Shown here: positions 1 through 7,903 of the stretch, piece by piece
Layout of the letters: each line of letters begins with the position of its first letter
How positions within the stretch are numbered: position 1 is the stretch's first letter
Assembly: GCA_023245335.1 (NCBI GenBank)
Contig: JAHFKK010000001.1
Location: forward strand, 1,064,019-1,098,052
DNA length: 34,034 nucleotides
DNA from: Candidatus Gottesmanbacteria bacterium
GTDB taxonomy: Bacteria > Patescibacteriota > Microgenomatia > UBA10105 > UBA927
Direction: 5' to 3'
Position numbers and translations under genes: made by a program
The notes under the pieces: generated by a model
Told to the model about the DNA's origin: nothing
Database searches by the model: none
Seen by the model: the letters and a program-made list of their open reading frames with translations, nothing else

Positions 1-120
1 TTGGCCTTCTGCTACCGGTCCAGCCGACAAGTTGATATTCACCGCATGTGCTGTTAAGGCGCCGGCGAAAAATATGCCTGCGACCACTACGAGAATTAGG
101 ACAATCCTTCCGACAGTCAT
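1..120 (-). CDS. Secreted/membrane protein of unknown function, N-terminal part only (runs off window)
   Basis: Minus-strand reading from ATG at 120: MTVGRIVLILVVVAGIFFAGALTAHAVNINLSAGPVAEGQ, signal-peptide-like; starts 1 nt after the stop of the next operon gene. Confidence 0.6.
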   Translation of the reverse strand, partial: MTVGRIVLILVVVAGIFFAGALTAHAVNINLSAGPVAEGQ

Positions 121-121
121 G

Positions 122-1009
122 TTAACCTCTCATCCGTGGGTATCTTTGATTACGATCTCCTGAATGCACCTCTTCGGCGACAAATCTGCCAAAGCCTGGA
201 GACACATCAGTATTATGCCGCCGGTCAAAGCCTTGCAACATTGCGAGAATGACGCTTATAGGAATTAATTGACCTTTGGTATATTGCCGTAACTGATTGC
301 CTATTTCCGGTCTGAATTCAGATGGCACTTGGTGAGCTTGCATATACTTCACTAACCATTTCGCCAACGTTTCGACCGGTATGCCATCTGATGTACCTGG
401 AGCAGGCAAAGTCTGTTGAGCTTGACCCTGTTTCATTAACATCGCGGCATAGGCTTGACCGATTTGGACTGTCACCTTGGCTATTGCCCGTTGCGGAGCG
501 CTTATTCCCCAAAATGCAACGTAAAGCAATATGGCTAAAATTAACCCTCCGATTGTACCGAAGAGTAGCCATGGCCAATATCCAGGTGTTCCGGACTGTC
601 CGCTTTTGCCAGAAACCGATGCCCCGTTGACATATTGAATGTACAACTTACCGGGACAACCAAGGACGCCTCCGCATACAGGATTCCATCCTAATGGCAT
701 ATCACGAACAAACACACCGTCTTCCGTAAACTGTTTCCAGCCGGTAAACGGTGTTGCCGTCGGGGATGGTGTAACGGACGGTGTAGGTGATTGCGTCGGC
801 GTTTCTGTCGGCTCTAACGTTGGCGTTCTCGTTGGCAAATCCGTACCTGCAGCAATTAAAGTATTCGCTGCATTGGCCACGACGGTTGAACCCCAGGCTG
901 TTTGCGTCACTGCATATTGCGTGGCCATAGCATCCTGTTGTTCCTGCGTAGCGCATCCTGCCAAAAGAACTGCAAGGAGAATGAGCGGTCCGTACCTAAT
1001 GAGATTCAC
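122..1009 (-). CDS. Lipoprotein with P/T-rich linker, central TM helix and cytoplasmic tail
   Basis: Lipobox LLAGC, TPTPS-rich linker, TM segment YWPWLLFGTIGGLILAILLYVAFWG; GTG start with strong SD (aaaggagg). Confidence 0.75.
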   Translation of the reverse strand: MNLIRYGPLILLAVLLAGCATQEQQDAMATQYAVTQTAWGSTVVANAANTLIAAGTDLPTRTPTLEPTETPTQSPTPSVTPSPTATPFTGWKQFTEDGVFVRDMPLGWNPVCGGVLGCPGKLYIQYVNGASVSGKSGQSGTPGYWPWLLFGTIGGLILAILLYVAFWGISAPQRAIAKVTVQIGQAYAAMLMKQGQAQQTLPAPGTSDGIPVETLAKWLVKYMQAHQVPSEFRPEIGNQLRQYTKGQLIPISVILAMLQGFDRRHNTDVSPGFGRFVAEEVHSGDRNQRYPRMRG

Positions 1010-1020
1010 CTTCTCCTCCT

Positions 1021-1602
1021 TTATCCAATCGCCAGATAGTAAATGGCCGTCAACAGCAGGACTATATTGGCAAAAAACGGCAACAGATGTGTTCCCTGTT
1101 CTTCCAATGAGTCAGGAAATGCCACTGTTATAACTTGCACAAAACCAAATAACGCAAGCAAGGCCGTTTTTGGTTGACCAATAAGCCACTCTGTTATAAA
1201 AAACGCAATCCATATAAGCATGGCAAGAACATAGGTCCACACAGATTTATTACCGATGACATACTTAGGGACTATATTGCCATGCCCATCATCCTCAGTT
1301 TCAATGACCTCTTCTGCAGATGATGTTTGTGGATGCTCGTAACGATCACCGCGCAGCAAAAATCCTGCATACGTCAACGCAAACGCGACGTAGAACCCAG
1401 TGAGAATAACCAAGGTCCTTTCACTCTGAGGATTCGCGTATAGTGCGGGAGCAAACCCAGATAAACCTCGGAAAGCCACCGCCAGAAAAAAAACCAATAT
1501 TCCCCAGAGCTTCGTCATCTGACGTAGGAGGTTTATGCCCCGTCCTGTCGCTAGCTGCAATTGATATTGCAGGTCAAACAGTTGCGTAAAATATTCTCGC
1601 AT
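1021..1602 (-). CDS. Multi-pass membrane protein of unknown function
   Basis: ORF 1021..1695; likely start MREYFTQ at 1602, which avoids overlap with the upstream gene; several hydrophobic segments. Confidence 0.6.
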   Translation of the reverse strand: MREYFTQLFDLQYQLQLATGRGINLLRQMTKLWGILVFFLAVAFRGLSGFAPALYANPQSERTLVILTGFYVAFALTYAGFLLRGDRYEHPQTSSAEEVIETEDDGHGNIVPKYVIGNKSVWTYVLAMLIWIAFFITEWLIGQPKTALLALFGFVQVITVAFPDSLEEQGTHLLPFFANIVLLLTAIYYLAIG

Positions 1603-1612
1603 GTCAGCCTCA

Positions 1613-2512
1613 CTATGATTTAATCCCGACGAGATCGAGCAGATCCTTACCAGCTTGGACAAATGTATTCCAGCCGGCAGTGCGCACTGCTTCAATCCAT
1701 TCGAGTTTCACATATAGAGCTTCGCCAAGGTGATCCGCAGCCTTTTTACGACCTTCAGCCTGAATACGCTCCGCAGTAGCATCTGCTTCTGCGCCGATGA
1801 CTCTATTCGCTGCGTCGTACATGGATTTCGGGTAGTTGATATCCATGATTCCGAACGCGCGGATTTCAACACCCCATTCCATTAGTAGCGAATTAGTCTG
1901 AATGAATCTCAGTATCTTTCGTTCGATATTTGGAAACTGTTTTTGTCCTTTAAGGGTATCAACGGTTTCTCCATGAAAACCTCGAACGACTTCACGCTGG
2001 ATCATATCGTCACTTTCTATTTCTGGATCACGGTCTGGCACGGAATTCAGAGTCAAATATGGATCTCTGAACCGTATGGCTCGTACATACCGCACCTTGA
2101 CGTCCGCTGGCTTATCACCGCCGAGCGGAATTGTAATTACACGAACGCGTTTTAGATCGAATGTTGCTGCGCGTCGTATTCGCTCTATGGGCCAGAGTAT
2201 GTGAATCGGTCCTTCCCCATGCGTGTCTTTTAACGCCTTTGCGAGACGGTAAACTACCGCAACATATTTATTGGGGACGAAATACCAGTTCATCGGTAAC
2301 AGGACATCGTAGATCACAAAAAGCCCTATCACCAAAGCGAACCAAACGGTCCACTGCATATCTGACGTCGGAGCAAGGACAATCAACGTAGCGAAAACAT
2401 ACACCACGCTGAAAAATGCCCAAATGCCTACACCGATTATGTTAATGAGCGGATGTCGAGTGCCCATCGGTTTTGGCGTTGATGCTTTTACGGTCGGTTT
2501 CTTTTCCATCAT
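1613..2512 (-). CDS. SPFH/Band-7 domain-like membrane protein
   Basis: N-terminal TM region followed by a band-7-like beta region and Ala/Glu-rich coiled segment (GAEADATAERIQAEGRKKAADHLGEAL). Confidence 0.7.
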   Translation of the reverse strand: MMEKKPTVKASTPKPMGTRHPLINIIGVGIWAFFSVVYVFATLIVLAPTSDMQWTVWFALVIGLFVIYDVLLPMNWYFVPNKYVAVVYRLAKALKDTHGEGPIHILWPIERIRRAATFDLKRVRVITIPLGGDKPADVKVRYVRAIRFRDPYLTLNSVPDRDPEIESDDMIQREVVRGFHGETVDTLKGQKQFPNIERKILRFIQTNSLLMEWGVEIRAFGIMDINYPKSMYDAANRVIGAEADATAERIQAEGRKKAADHLGEALYVKLEWIEAVRTAGWNTFVQAGKDLLDLVGIKS

Positions 2513-2525
2513 TCACCTTCCTCGC

Positions 2526-3269
2526 CTAAAAAACGGCCCGGCCTTCATGAACGGGCTCTTCCCATTGTTCTGCGTCCGCTTCTTCACCGACTTCTTCTTG
2601 TGAATCTTTAATCCCCAACAGGTCGCACACGGTCGATTTAGCGGCTTGCAGTAGATTCTGCGGAACGAGCCCATCCTTTATGGCGTTACGTATGGCTTCA
2701 GCCGTTGACGCTCGAGCGGTACGGTCATTTGTCACCGACTGTAAACCAAGTTGCTCCAGTAACTTTGCCGTATTAACGGTGACATCTCCTTTGCTACTCG
2801 TCAGCTTAATTGCGCTGATGATCTGCTCCGTAACCGAGGGTGTTATATGACCGGATTGTATTGCTTCCGCAATATTTTCATGCGTTTGTTCTTGACCATG
2901 GGACTTATTCCCCAATTGATAAAGTATCGCCCCAAAAATCACAATCCAAATCAAAGCACCGGCCGTCGCACCCAACCAGGGCGACCATACAGGCCAATCG
3001 CTGGGCATCATCTCTGACCACTGGTAGTAGCCAAATACCATGACCATACTAAAATTCACTAAGAGTAATGCACCCCGAACGAACCTGTTCTGGTTATTGG
3101 CAATCACATACAGTGTGAACATGGCATACACCAATGCAGCCATCCCAAACAAACTAAACTTTTGGGATACGAACAACCGGAGAAGCCAGGCGACAAGCAG
3201 CGACAATGCTATCGGAACAGTCAGCCAGAAGCCAAAAGTTCCAACTGTTTGTTGTCGGGAACCAGCCAT
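2526..3269 (-). CDS. Multi-pass membrane protein with soluble C-terminal region
   Basis: ORF 2526..3392; likely start MAGSRQQ at 3269 with SD (gaggagg); four hydrophobic segments and an acidic tail. Confidence 0.6.
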   Translation of the reverse strand: MAGSRQQTVGTFGFWLTVPIALSLLVAWLLRLFVSQKFSLFGMAALVYAMFTLYVIANNQNRFVRGALLLVNFSMVMVFGYYQWSEMMPSDWPVWSPWLGATAGALIWIVIFGAILYQLGNKSHGQEQTHENIAEAIQSGHITPSVTEQIISAIKLTSSKGDVTVNTAKLLEQLGLQSVTNDRTARASTAEAIRNAIKDGLVPQNLLQAAKSTVCDLLGIKDSQEEVGEEADAEQWEEPVHEGRAVF

Positions 3270-3270
3270 G

Positions 3271-3591
3271 TCATGCCTCCTCTTCGGTCTCACCCGTGTT
3301 ACTGGCCTCTGCCGCGATCTTCTCTGCCTCACCACTGAGCTGAGCAGCAATCTTCTCGGCTTCGGCGAGGATCGCGTTTGCCGCCTCATCAAATTCGATC
3401 GTCAATTCACTCTTACCTTCAGCGATAGCCATCGAACCAAACAATGTCTTCACGACGGCGCGTACCGGATCAATTAGGTGAATTCTTTTGATTGGTTTGT
3501 GACCCGCCAATCCTAAAAGCTCAGCGAAGCCGCTGGCGATCGAACCGAATAAAGGTTGTCTTTCCGTATGAATAGGTTGATCTGCCATCAC
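3271..3591 (-). CDS. Small acidic, Ala/Glu-rich hypothetical protein
   Basis: 106 aa ORF adjoining the next operon gene; ends EKIAAQLSGEAEKIAAEASNTGETEEEA. Confidence 0.6.
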   Translation of the reverse strand: MMADQPIHTERQPLFGSIASGFAELLGLAGHKPIKRIHLIDPVRAVVKTLFGSMAIAEGKSELTIEFDEAANAILAEAEKIAAQLSGEAEKIAAEASNTGETEEEA

Positions 3592-3847
3592 ACACCTTGC
3601 CTTTCGTGTTAGTTATTTCATGGTTAATTAGCATGCAACAACCTGGCAAAAATTCTATCGTTATGACTTCCGACTTGTCAGGACTAGTCTAAAACTAGCT
3701 TCGGACATCCAGACAGAATTTTCGCTCCTTGCAGAAAAGCCTTTTTCAGCCACTCTCCTTTCGTTGCGCATTTAACCGACACAGGATTGTGCCGGGTGGA
3801 AATAAACAGACTCGACTGCATTCGACAGCCGGTCTGACAATTTGTGG

Positions 3848-3877
3848 GCCAGACCCGTAGGTCTGGGTCTGGCTTTT
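3848..3877. repeat. 9-bp perfect inverted repeat followed by TTTT (+ strand), terminator/attenuator-like
   Basis: GCCAGACCC-gtaggtct-GGGTCTGGC-TTTT. Confidence 0.55.
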
Positions 3878-3892
3878 AAGCAGGAGGTGTTC

Positions 3893-4018
3893 TTAACGCT
3901 TTGCAGGATCGCGTCTCGGTTTGCCTTTACGTTTGATAACGTTGATCTTTTTTCGTTTCACAACGACGACCTTTGGCTTACGTGCTTCGCGATCCGATTT
4001 CGGTGTTGTCAATGACAT
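3893..4018 (-). CDS. 41-aa highly basic small protein
   Basis: MSLTTPKSDREARKPKVVVVKRKKINVIKRKGKPRRDPAKR preceded by strong SD (aggaggtgtgtcATG). Confidence 0.55.
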   Translation of the reverse strand: MSLTTPKSDREARKPKVVVVKRKKINVIKRKGKPRRDPAKR

Positions 4019-4290
4019 GACACACCTCCTCTTTAAGATACCAACAGACTTCCGTGTGGTTGTCTGCATGGTTTCATAAGTAGCCCGTCCAGACTTGCGT
4101 CGTGGATGGGAATTCATGGGGAGAGTCCACGAATATATACGAGTATTCAATTGTTTGAATCCACTAATTCTTTTCTTTCTCTCCTGATATTTGCATCGGT
4201 TATCCCCCAAAACATTGGAAATCCCCCGATATGTTGTTATCAGATCTAACTCTGATCTCTTTCTGACTTTCTAACATTATTTAATTCCCT

Positions 4291-4351
4291 CATAGATATA
4301 TAGACAAAAGAAACGACCATTGTGGTCATCTCCTCAATCTATATATCTATG
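4291..4351. repeat. Nested inverted repeat (14-bp perfect outer arms, inner 5-bp hairpin)
   Basis: CATAGATATATAGA (4291-4304) / TCTATATATCTATG (4338-4351); inner GACCA-ttg-TGGTC at 4315-4327. Confidence 0.75.
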
Positions 4352-4697
4352 CGGCTTACTTATGATGCACTACTTCCATGCGTATTTGAAAGGAGTTTTG
4401 CCTTCCGTACCGATCTCATACCTCTAGGAGCCACAAAAGACCGCTATCACCTATGATCTAACGTTTTGACCACAGAGACACTGTCTCACTGACGCCTTTC
4501 TCGTTTTGTAACACCCCTCACCTATAACTCTTTATTCAATTTCCTTCGTTCACTTGTTAACGTGCGCTTTGAGACAACCCGAACAAACCACCTCGATTAT
4601 GAGGCTATTCAGGCTTGCCAAAGCACTAAACGAACACAATTCGTCTACAGGTGACGCTTTGTCACCCTGACAAACTCTTGGCCTTTATGGGGCCAGG

Positions 4698-4730
4698 GGC
4701 GCGGATCTTCCTGTCCAAAAGATCCGCGCC
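4698..4730. repeat. 12-bp perfect inverted repeat, terminator-like hairpin
   Basis: GGCGCGGATCTT (4698-4709) / AAGATCCGCGCC (4719-4730). Confidence 0.7.
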
Positions 4731-4816
4731 TCCAACCCCTTTTGTGATCTGCCATATCTTCCCTCTCGCCTCATCCCACTATTCGTAGCGCGGCTCGAGG
4801 AGCGATAATCAGCGGA

Positions 4817-4869
4817 TTGATGGTTAGATAAGCCCGCGAATAAGGATTCGCTTGCCAACTAACCATCAA
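4817..4869. repeat. Nested inverted repeat (11-bp outer, 6-bp inner arms)
   Basis: TTGATGGTTAG / CTAACCATCAA outer; GCGAAT-aagg-ATTCGC inner. Confidence 0.7.
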
Positions 4870-4925
4870 AAAAAGCTCAGTTAAGAGCCTTGTACCGCCA
4901 AGCGGATTTATGTATGTATAGATCG

Positions 4926-4991
4926 GACAGATCTAGACAGCCGGACAGACCGGACAGCTTTCTCGGCAGGGACCAGACAGATCTCGGACAG
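4926..4991 (+). repeat. Cluster of six GACAG motifs within 66 bp
   Basis: GACAG at 4926, 4936, 4944, 4953, 4976 and 4987; lies upstream of the 5052 gene. Confidence 0.5.
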
Positions 4992-5051
4992 GACATATCC
5001 TATAGCATATTTTGGGTCAAAAATCAACCTAATCATGGTATACTTGGCCCT

Positions 5052-7289
5052 ATGGGACTCATACGTTGGTGTGACAGGCTCATTACGGGTGGTTACTTCC
5101 TGCTGTTTGCTCTCGTGCCGCTTCTTTTGACTCCCTGGAATTACGAACTCTTTGAATACAACAAAATGATGGCCGTTTATGGCCTCACGGTCATTATCCT
5201 AGCGAGCTGGGTGACGAAAATGCTCGTGCAAAAGGAATTTCGCGTGCGCCGGACGGTTCTCGACGTCCCGATAGTATTATTTGTGCTTTCACAGCTTGTC
5301 AGTGCGGCCTTTTCTCTGGATCCGCACGTATCGTGGTTTGGGTACTACAGTAGGTTTAACGGCGGCATGTGGTCAGTATTCTCCTACGTCATCCTCTACT
5401 ACGGGTTCGTTTCCAACTTCGCTCCTTCCGAAACGCCCACACGAACCAAAAATCAAAAAATGAATGCAAAAAACAGCGCTATGATTCCGCACGATGAATC
5501 CAAAGCCACAACCACGAAGTTTCTCCAGGCCTCCCTCATCACGGCGACGCTCGTTGCAGTGTATGGGGTACTTGAGCATATGGGGATCGACAAACACGTC
5601 TGGATACAGGACGTACAGAACCGCGTCTTCAGCACTCTGGGGCAACCCAACTGGCTGGCGGCCTACCTTGTGGCACTCACACCGCTTACGTGGTTTTTCG
5701 CGCTCAATACTCAATACACAATGACCAATAATACTCAAAAAAGGGTGAGGGACATTCATTGGATATTGAGTATTGTATATTGGATATTGTCCGCTCTCTT
5801 TTTCCTCACCCTACTCTATACCCGCAGCCGTTCAGGACTCTTGGGTTTGGCTGTAGCGGATGTCGTGTTCTGGGGAATCGTTTTGCTTCAAAGGAAATTC
5901 AACAAAACCACTTCCTACTCACTACTCACTATTCACTGTCTTTTTGCACTCATTATCTTTATTAACGGCACCAACATCGCACAAATAGATAGATACGTTA
6001 CCCTCGACGGATGGAAAGCAGCGCTTAGTAAGCAGAACACAGAAAGTAGTAAACAGACAACACAAAAAACGACCTATACCGCACCCGCATTGGAATCCGG
6101 AGGGACGGAATCAGGGACGATACGGAAATACGTCTGGGAAGCCGCGATACGGGCTTGGCGAAGCAGTACCAAAACCATGCTGATCGGTACCGGCACCGAA
6201 ACATTTGCGTTCGCCTTTTATCAGTTCCGGCCGGTCGGACATAACCAGACGTCCGAATGGGATTTCCTCTATAACAAAGCCCACAATGAATACCTGAACT
6301 ACCTCGCCACGACGGGTATCTTTGGTTTAGGAAGCTATCTCCTCATGCTTCTGGCCTTCACCATATGGTTTGGTAAAACCCAATTCACGAAACGTGATCT
6401 CCAACCGGATAATAAAAATCTTCAGTGGTCTCCCGACATGGGAGACTGGATACTGACCTCTGCCCTATTTGCCGGCTGGCTGTCCATATTGATCACGAAC
6501 TTTTTCGGTTTCTCGGTCGTCGTGACGCAAGTGAGCCTCTTTCTTTTCCCGGCCGCCGCCATATCCTTAAGCGACAAAACGGAGCCCGCATATCTTCGCA
6601 TACCGCTCTCGGTTCCGGCTTGGATATCATGGTTTCCTATCCTCGTCGCACTCTGGCTTATCACGACACTTTCTTCCATGTGGTACGCGGATAAGCAGTT
6701 CGCACTGGGCTACCAATATGACCGGGCGGGACTCTATGGTCAGGCCATGCCCGCGCTCCTTTCCGCCCTTGCCATAAACCCGAATGAGCCGCTCTACCAT
6801 GATGAAATTTCTACGGCTTACGCAGCCCTTGCGACCGGTTCGTTTACGGCGACCAAGAACGCAACACAGGCCGCACAGTTGGCACAAAGTGCTATGGCCG
6901 AAAGCGATAAAGCACTCGAGATATCTCCCAAAAACGTGAACTTCCTCAAATCCAGGACCAAAGTCTATTACACATTGTCAGCTCTGGACCCTTCATTCAA
7001 CACTGCCGCTATACATACGCTGAATCAAGCCGCGAAGCTCTCGCCAAACGACCCGAAAATTTATTATAACCTCGCGATCCTCCTGGGTCGGGAACAACAG
7101 AATGACGGGGCGATCAAAGATCTCCTCCAGGCAAAAGTTCTGAAGCCCGACTACCGCGATGCGTATAATGCGCTCAATATATTTTACGGCGAGATGGGGA
7201 AAAAAGCCGAAGCGCGGGCAATACTCGAAGAGTATCTGACGAAGATAAACCCTGATGATGCTGATTTTAAAACAAGAGCGGCAAAATGA
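5052..7289 (+). CDS. O-antigen ligase/Wzy-like polytopic membrane protein with C-terminal TPR repeats
   Basis: Many TM segments, ligase-like loop (GTGTETFAFAFYQFRP...WDFLYNKAHNEYLNYLATTGIFGLGSYL), TPR-like C terminus. Start at MGLIRWCDRL (5052) preferred because TATACT lies 7 nt upstream. Confidence 0.8.
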   Translation: MGLIRWCDRLITGGYFLLFALVPLLLTPWNYELFEYNKMMAVYGLTVIILASWVTKMLVQKEFRVRRTVLDVPIVLFVLSQLVSAAFSLDPHVSWFGYYSRFNGGMWSVFSYVILYYGFVSNFAPSETPTRTKNQKMNAKNSAMIPHDESKATTTKFLQASLITATLVAVYGVLEHMGIDKHVWIQDVQNRVFSTLGQPNWLAAYLVALTPLTWFFALNTQYTMTNNTQKRVRDIHWILSIVYWILSALFFLTLLYTRSRSGLLGLAVADVVFWGIVLLQRKFNKTTSYSLLTIHCLFALIIFINGTNIAQIDRYVTLDGWKAALSKQNTESSKQTTQKTTYTAPALESGGTESGTIRKYVWEAAIRAWRSSTKTMLIGTGTETFAFAFYQFRPVGHNQTSEWDFLYNKAHNEYLNYLATTGIFGLGSYLLMLLAFTIWFGKTQFTKRDLQPDNKNLQWSPDMGDWILTSALFAGWLSILITNFFGFSVVVTQVSLFLFPAAAISLSDKTEPAYLRIPLSVPAWISWFPILVALWLITTLSSMWYADKQFALGYQYDRAGLYGQAMPALLSALAINPNEPLYHDEISTAYAALATGSFTATKNATQAAQLAQSAMAESDKALEISPKNVNFLKSRTKVYYTLSALDPSFNTAAIHTLNQAAKLSPNDPKIYYNLAILLGREQQNDGAIKDLLQAKVLKPDYRDAYNALNIFYGEMGKKAEARAILEEYLTKINPDDADFKTRAAK
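5705..5789. repeat. AT-rich repeat inside CDS: 12-bp inverted repeat and 11-bp direct repeats
   Basis: CAATACTCAATA (5705-5716) / TATTGAGTATTG (5764-5775); ATTGGATATTG at 5758-5768 and 5779-5789 (encodes repeated WILS). Confidence 0.6.
5915..5940. repeat. Low-complexity repeat related to 7961-7990 (ACTACTCACTATTC core)
   Basis: ctactcactactcactattcactgtc; shares the 14-nt core ACTACTCACTATTC with a second copy inside fmt, read in a different frame. Confidence 0.6.
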
Positions 7290-7831
7290 AACCAATCGTG
7301 ACCGTCCCCAATCCAGTTCTGACCGCCCCGGCGGCGGCAGTCACCGCGTTTGACCGGACGCTCGCGGCGCTTCTCACACACATGCGGGAAACGCTCCTTG
7401 CGACGGTCGATCCCAAAGGCGTCGGTCTTGCCGCTCCGCAAGTCGGCGTATCACTTCGCGTATTCATCACCAAACCAACGGTCAAAGCGCCCATACGCGA
7501 ATTTATAAACCCGACGATCATGCGGCGTACCGGCGATCTCACGAACGGCGTTCCCGAACGGGGAAATAAACTGGAAGGGTGCCTTTCTATTCCGCATATT
7601 TGGGGCAAAGTATCCCGGACGTCATCGCTCACCCTCCGGTATCAGGACGCAAAAGGCACGGCGCACGAGGAATCGTTTAAAGGCTTCATCGCGACAATCA
7701 TCCAACATGAAACCGATCACCTCTCCGGTATCCTTTTTACCCAACGCGTCCTCGAACAAAAAGGCGTATTGTATCAAATCGTCCACGACGAAGAAGGCAA
7801 AGAGGTACTGGAGGAGATACCGTTGCATTAA
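7286..7831 (+). CDS. def: Peptide deformylase
   Basis: Motifs GVGLAAPQVG, EGCLSIP and QHETDHLSG; ATGA overlap with the upstream gene. Confidence 0.95.
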   Translation: MKPIVTVPNPVLTAPAAAVTAFDRTLAALLTHMRETLLATVDPKGVGLAAPQVGVSLRVFITKPTVKAPIREFINPTIMRRTGDLTNGVPERGNKLEGCLSIPHIWGKVSRTSSLTLRYQDAKGTAHEESFKGFIATIIQHETDHLSGILFTQRVLEQKGVLYQIVHDEEGKEVLEEIPLH

Positions 7832-7897
7832 TGTCATCGCGAGCTTGGCGTGGCGATCCCGTCGGGATTGCTTCATCGAAGACTCCTCGCAATGACA
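7832..7897. mobile_element. 66-bp palindromic (MITE-like) element, no ORF of its own
   Basis: TIR TGTCATCGCGAG / CTCGCAATGACA (one mismatch), internal ATCCC-gtc-GGGAT; starts directly after the def TAA; CATTA on both sides (7826-7830, 7898-7902) with one extra base. Confidence 0.65.
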
Positions 7898-7903
7898 CAT
7901 TAT

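Noticed and set aside
318-1133. ORFs 318..578(-), 322..630(+), 639..1133(+) and 702..956(-)
   Set aside because: Shadow ORFs overlapping the lipoprotein gene 122..1009; no recognisable domain, and the lipoprotein has SD, lipobox and TM features.
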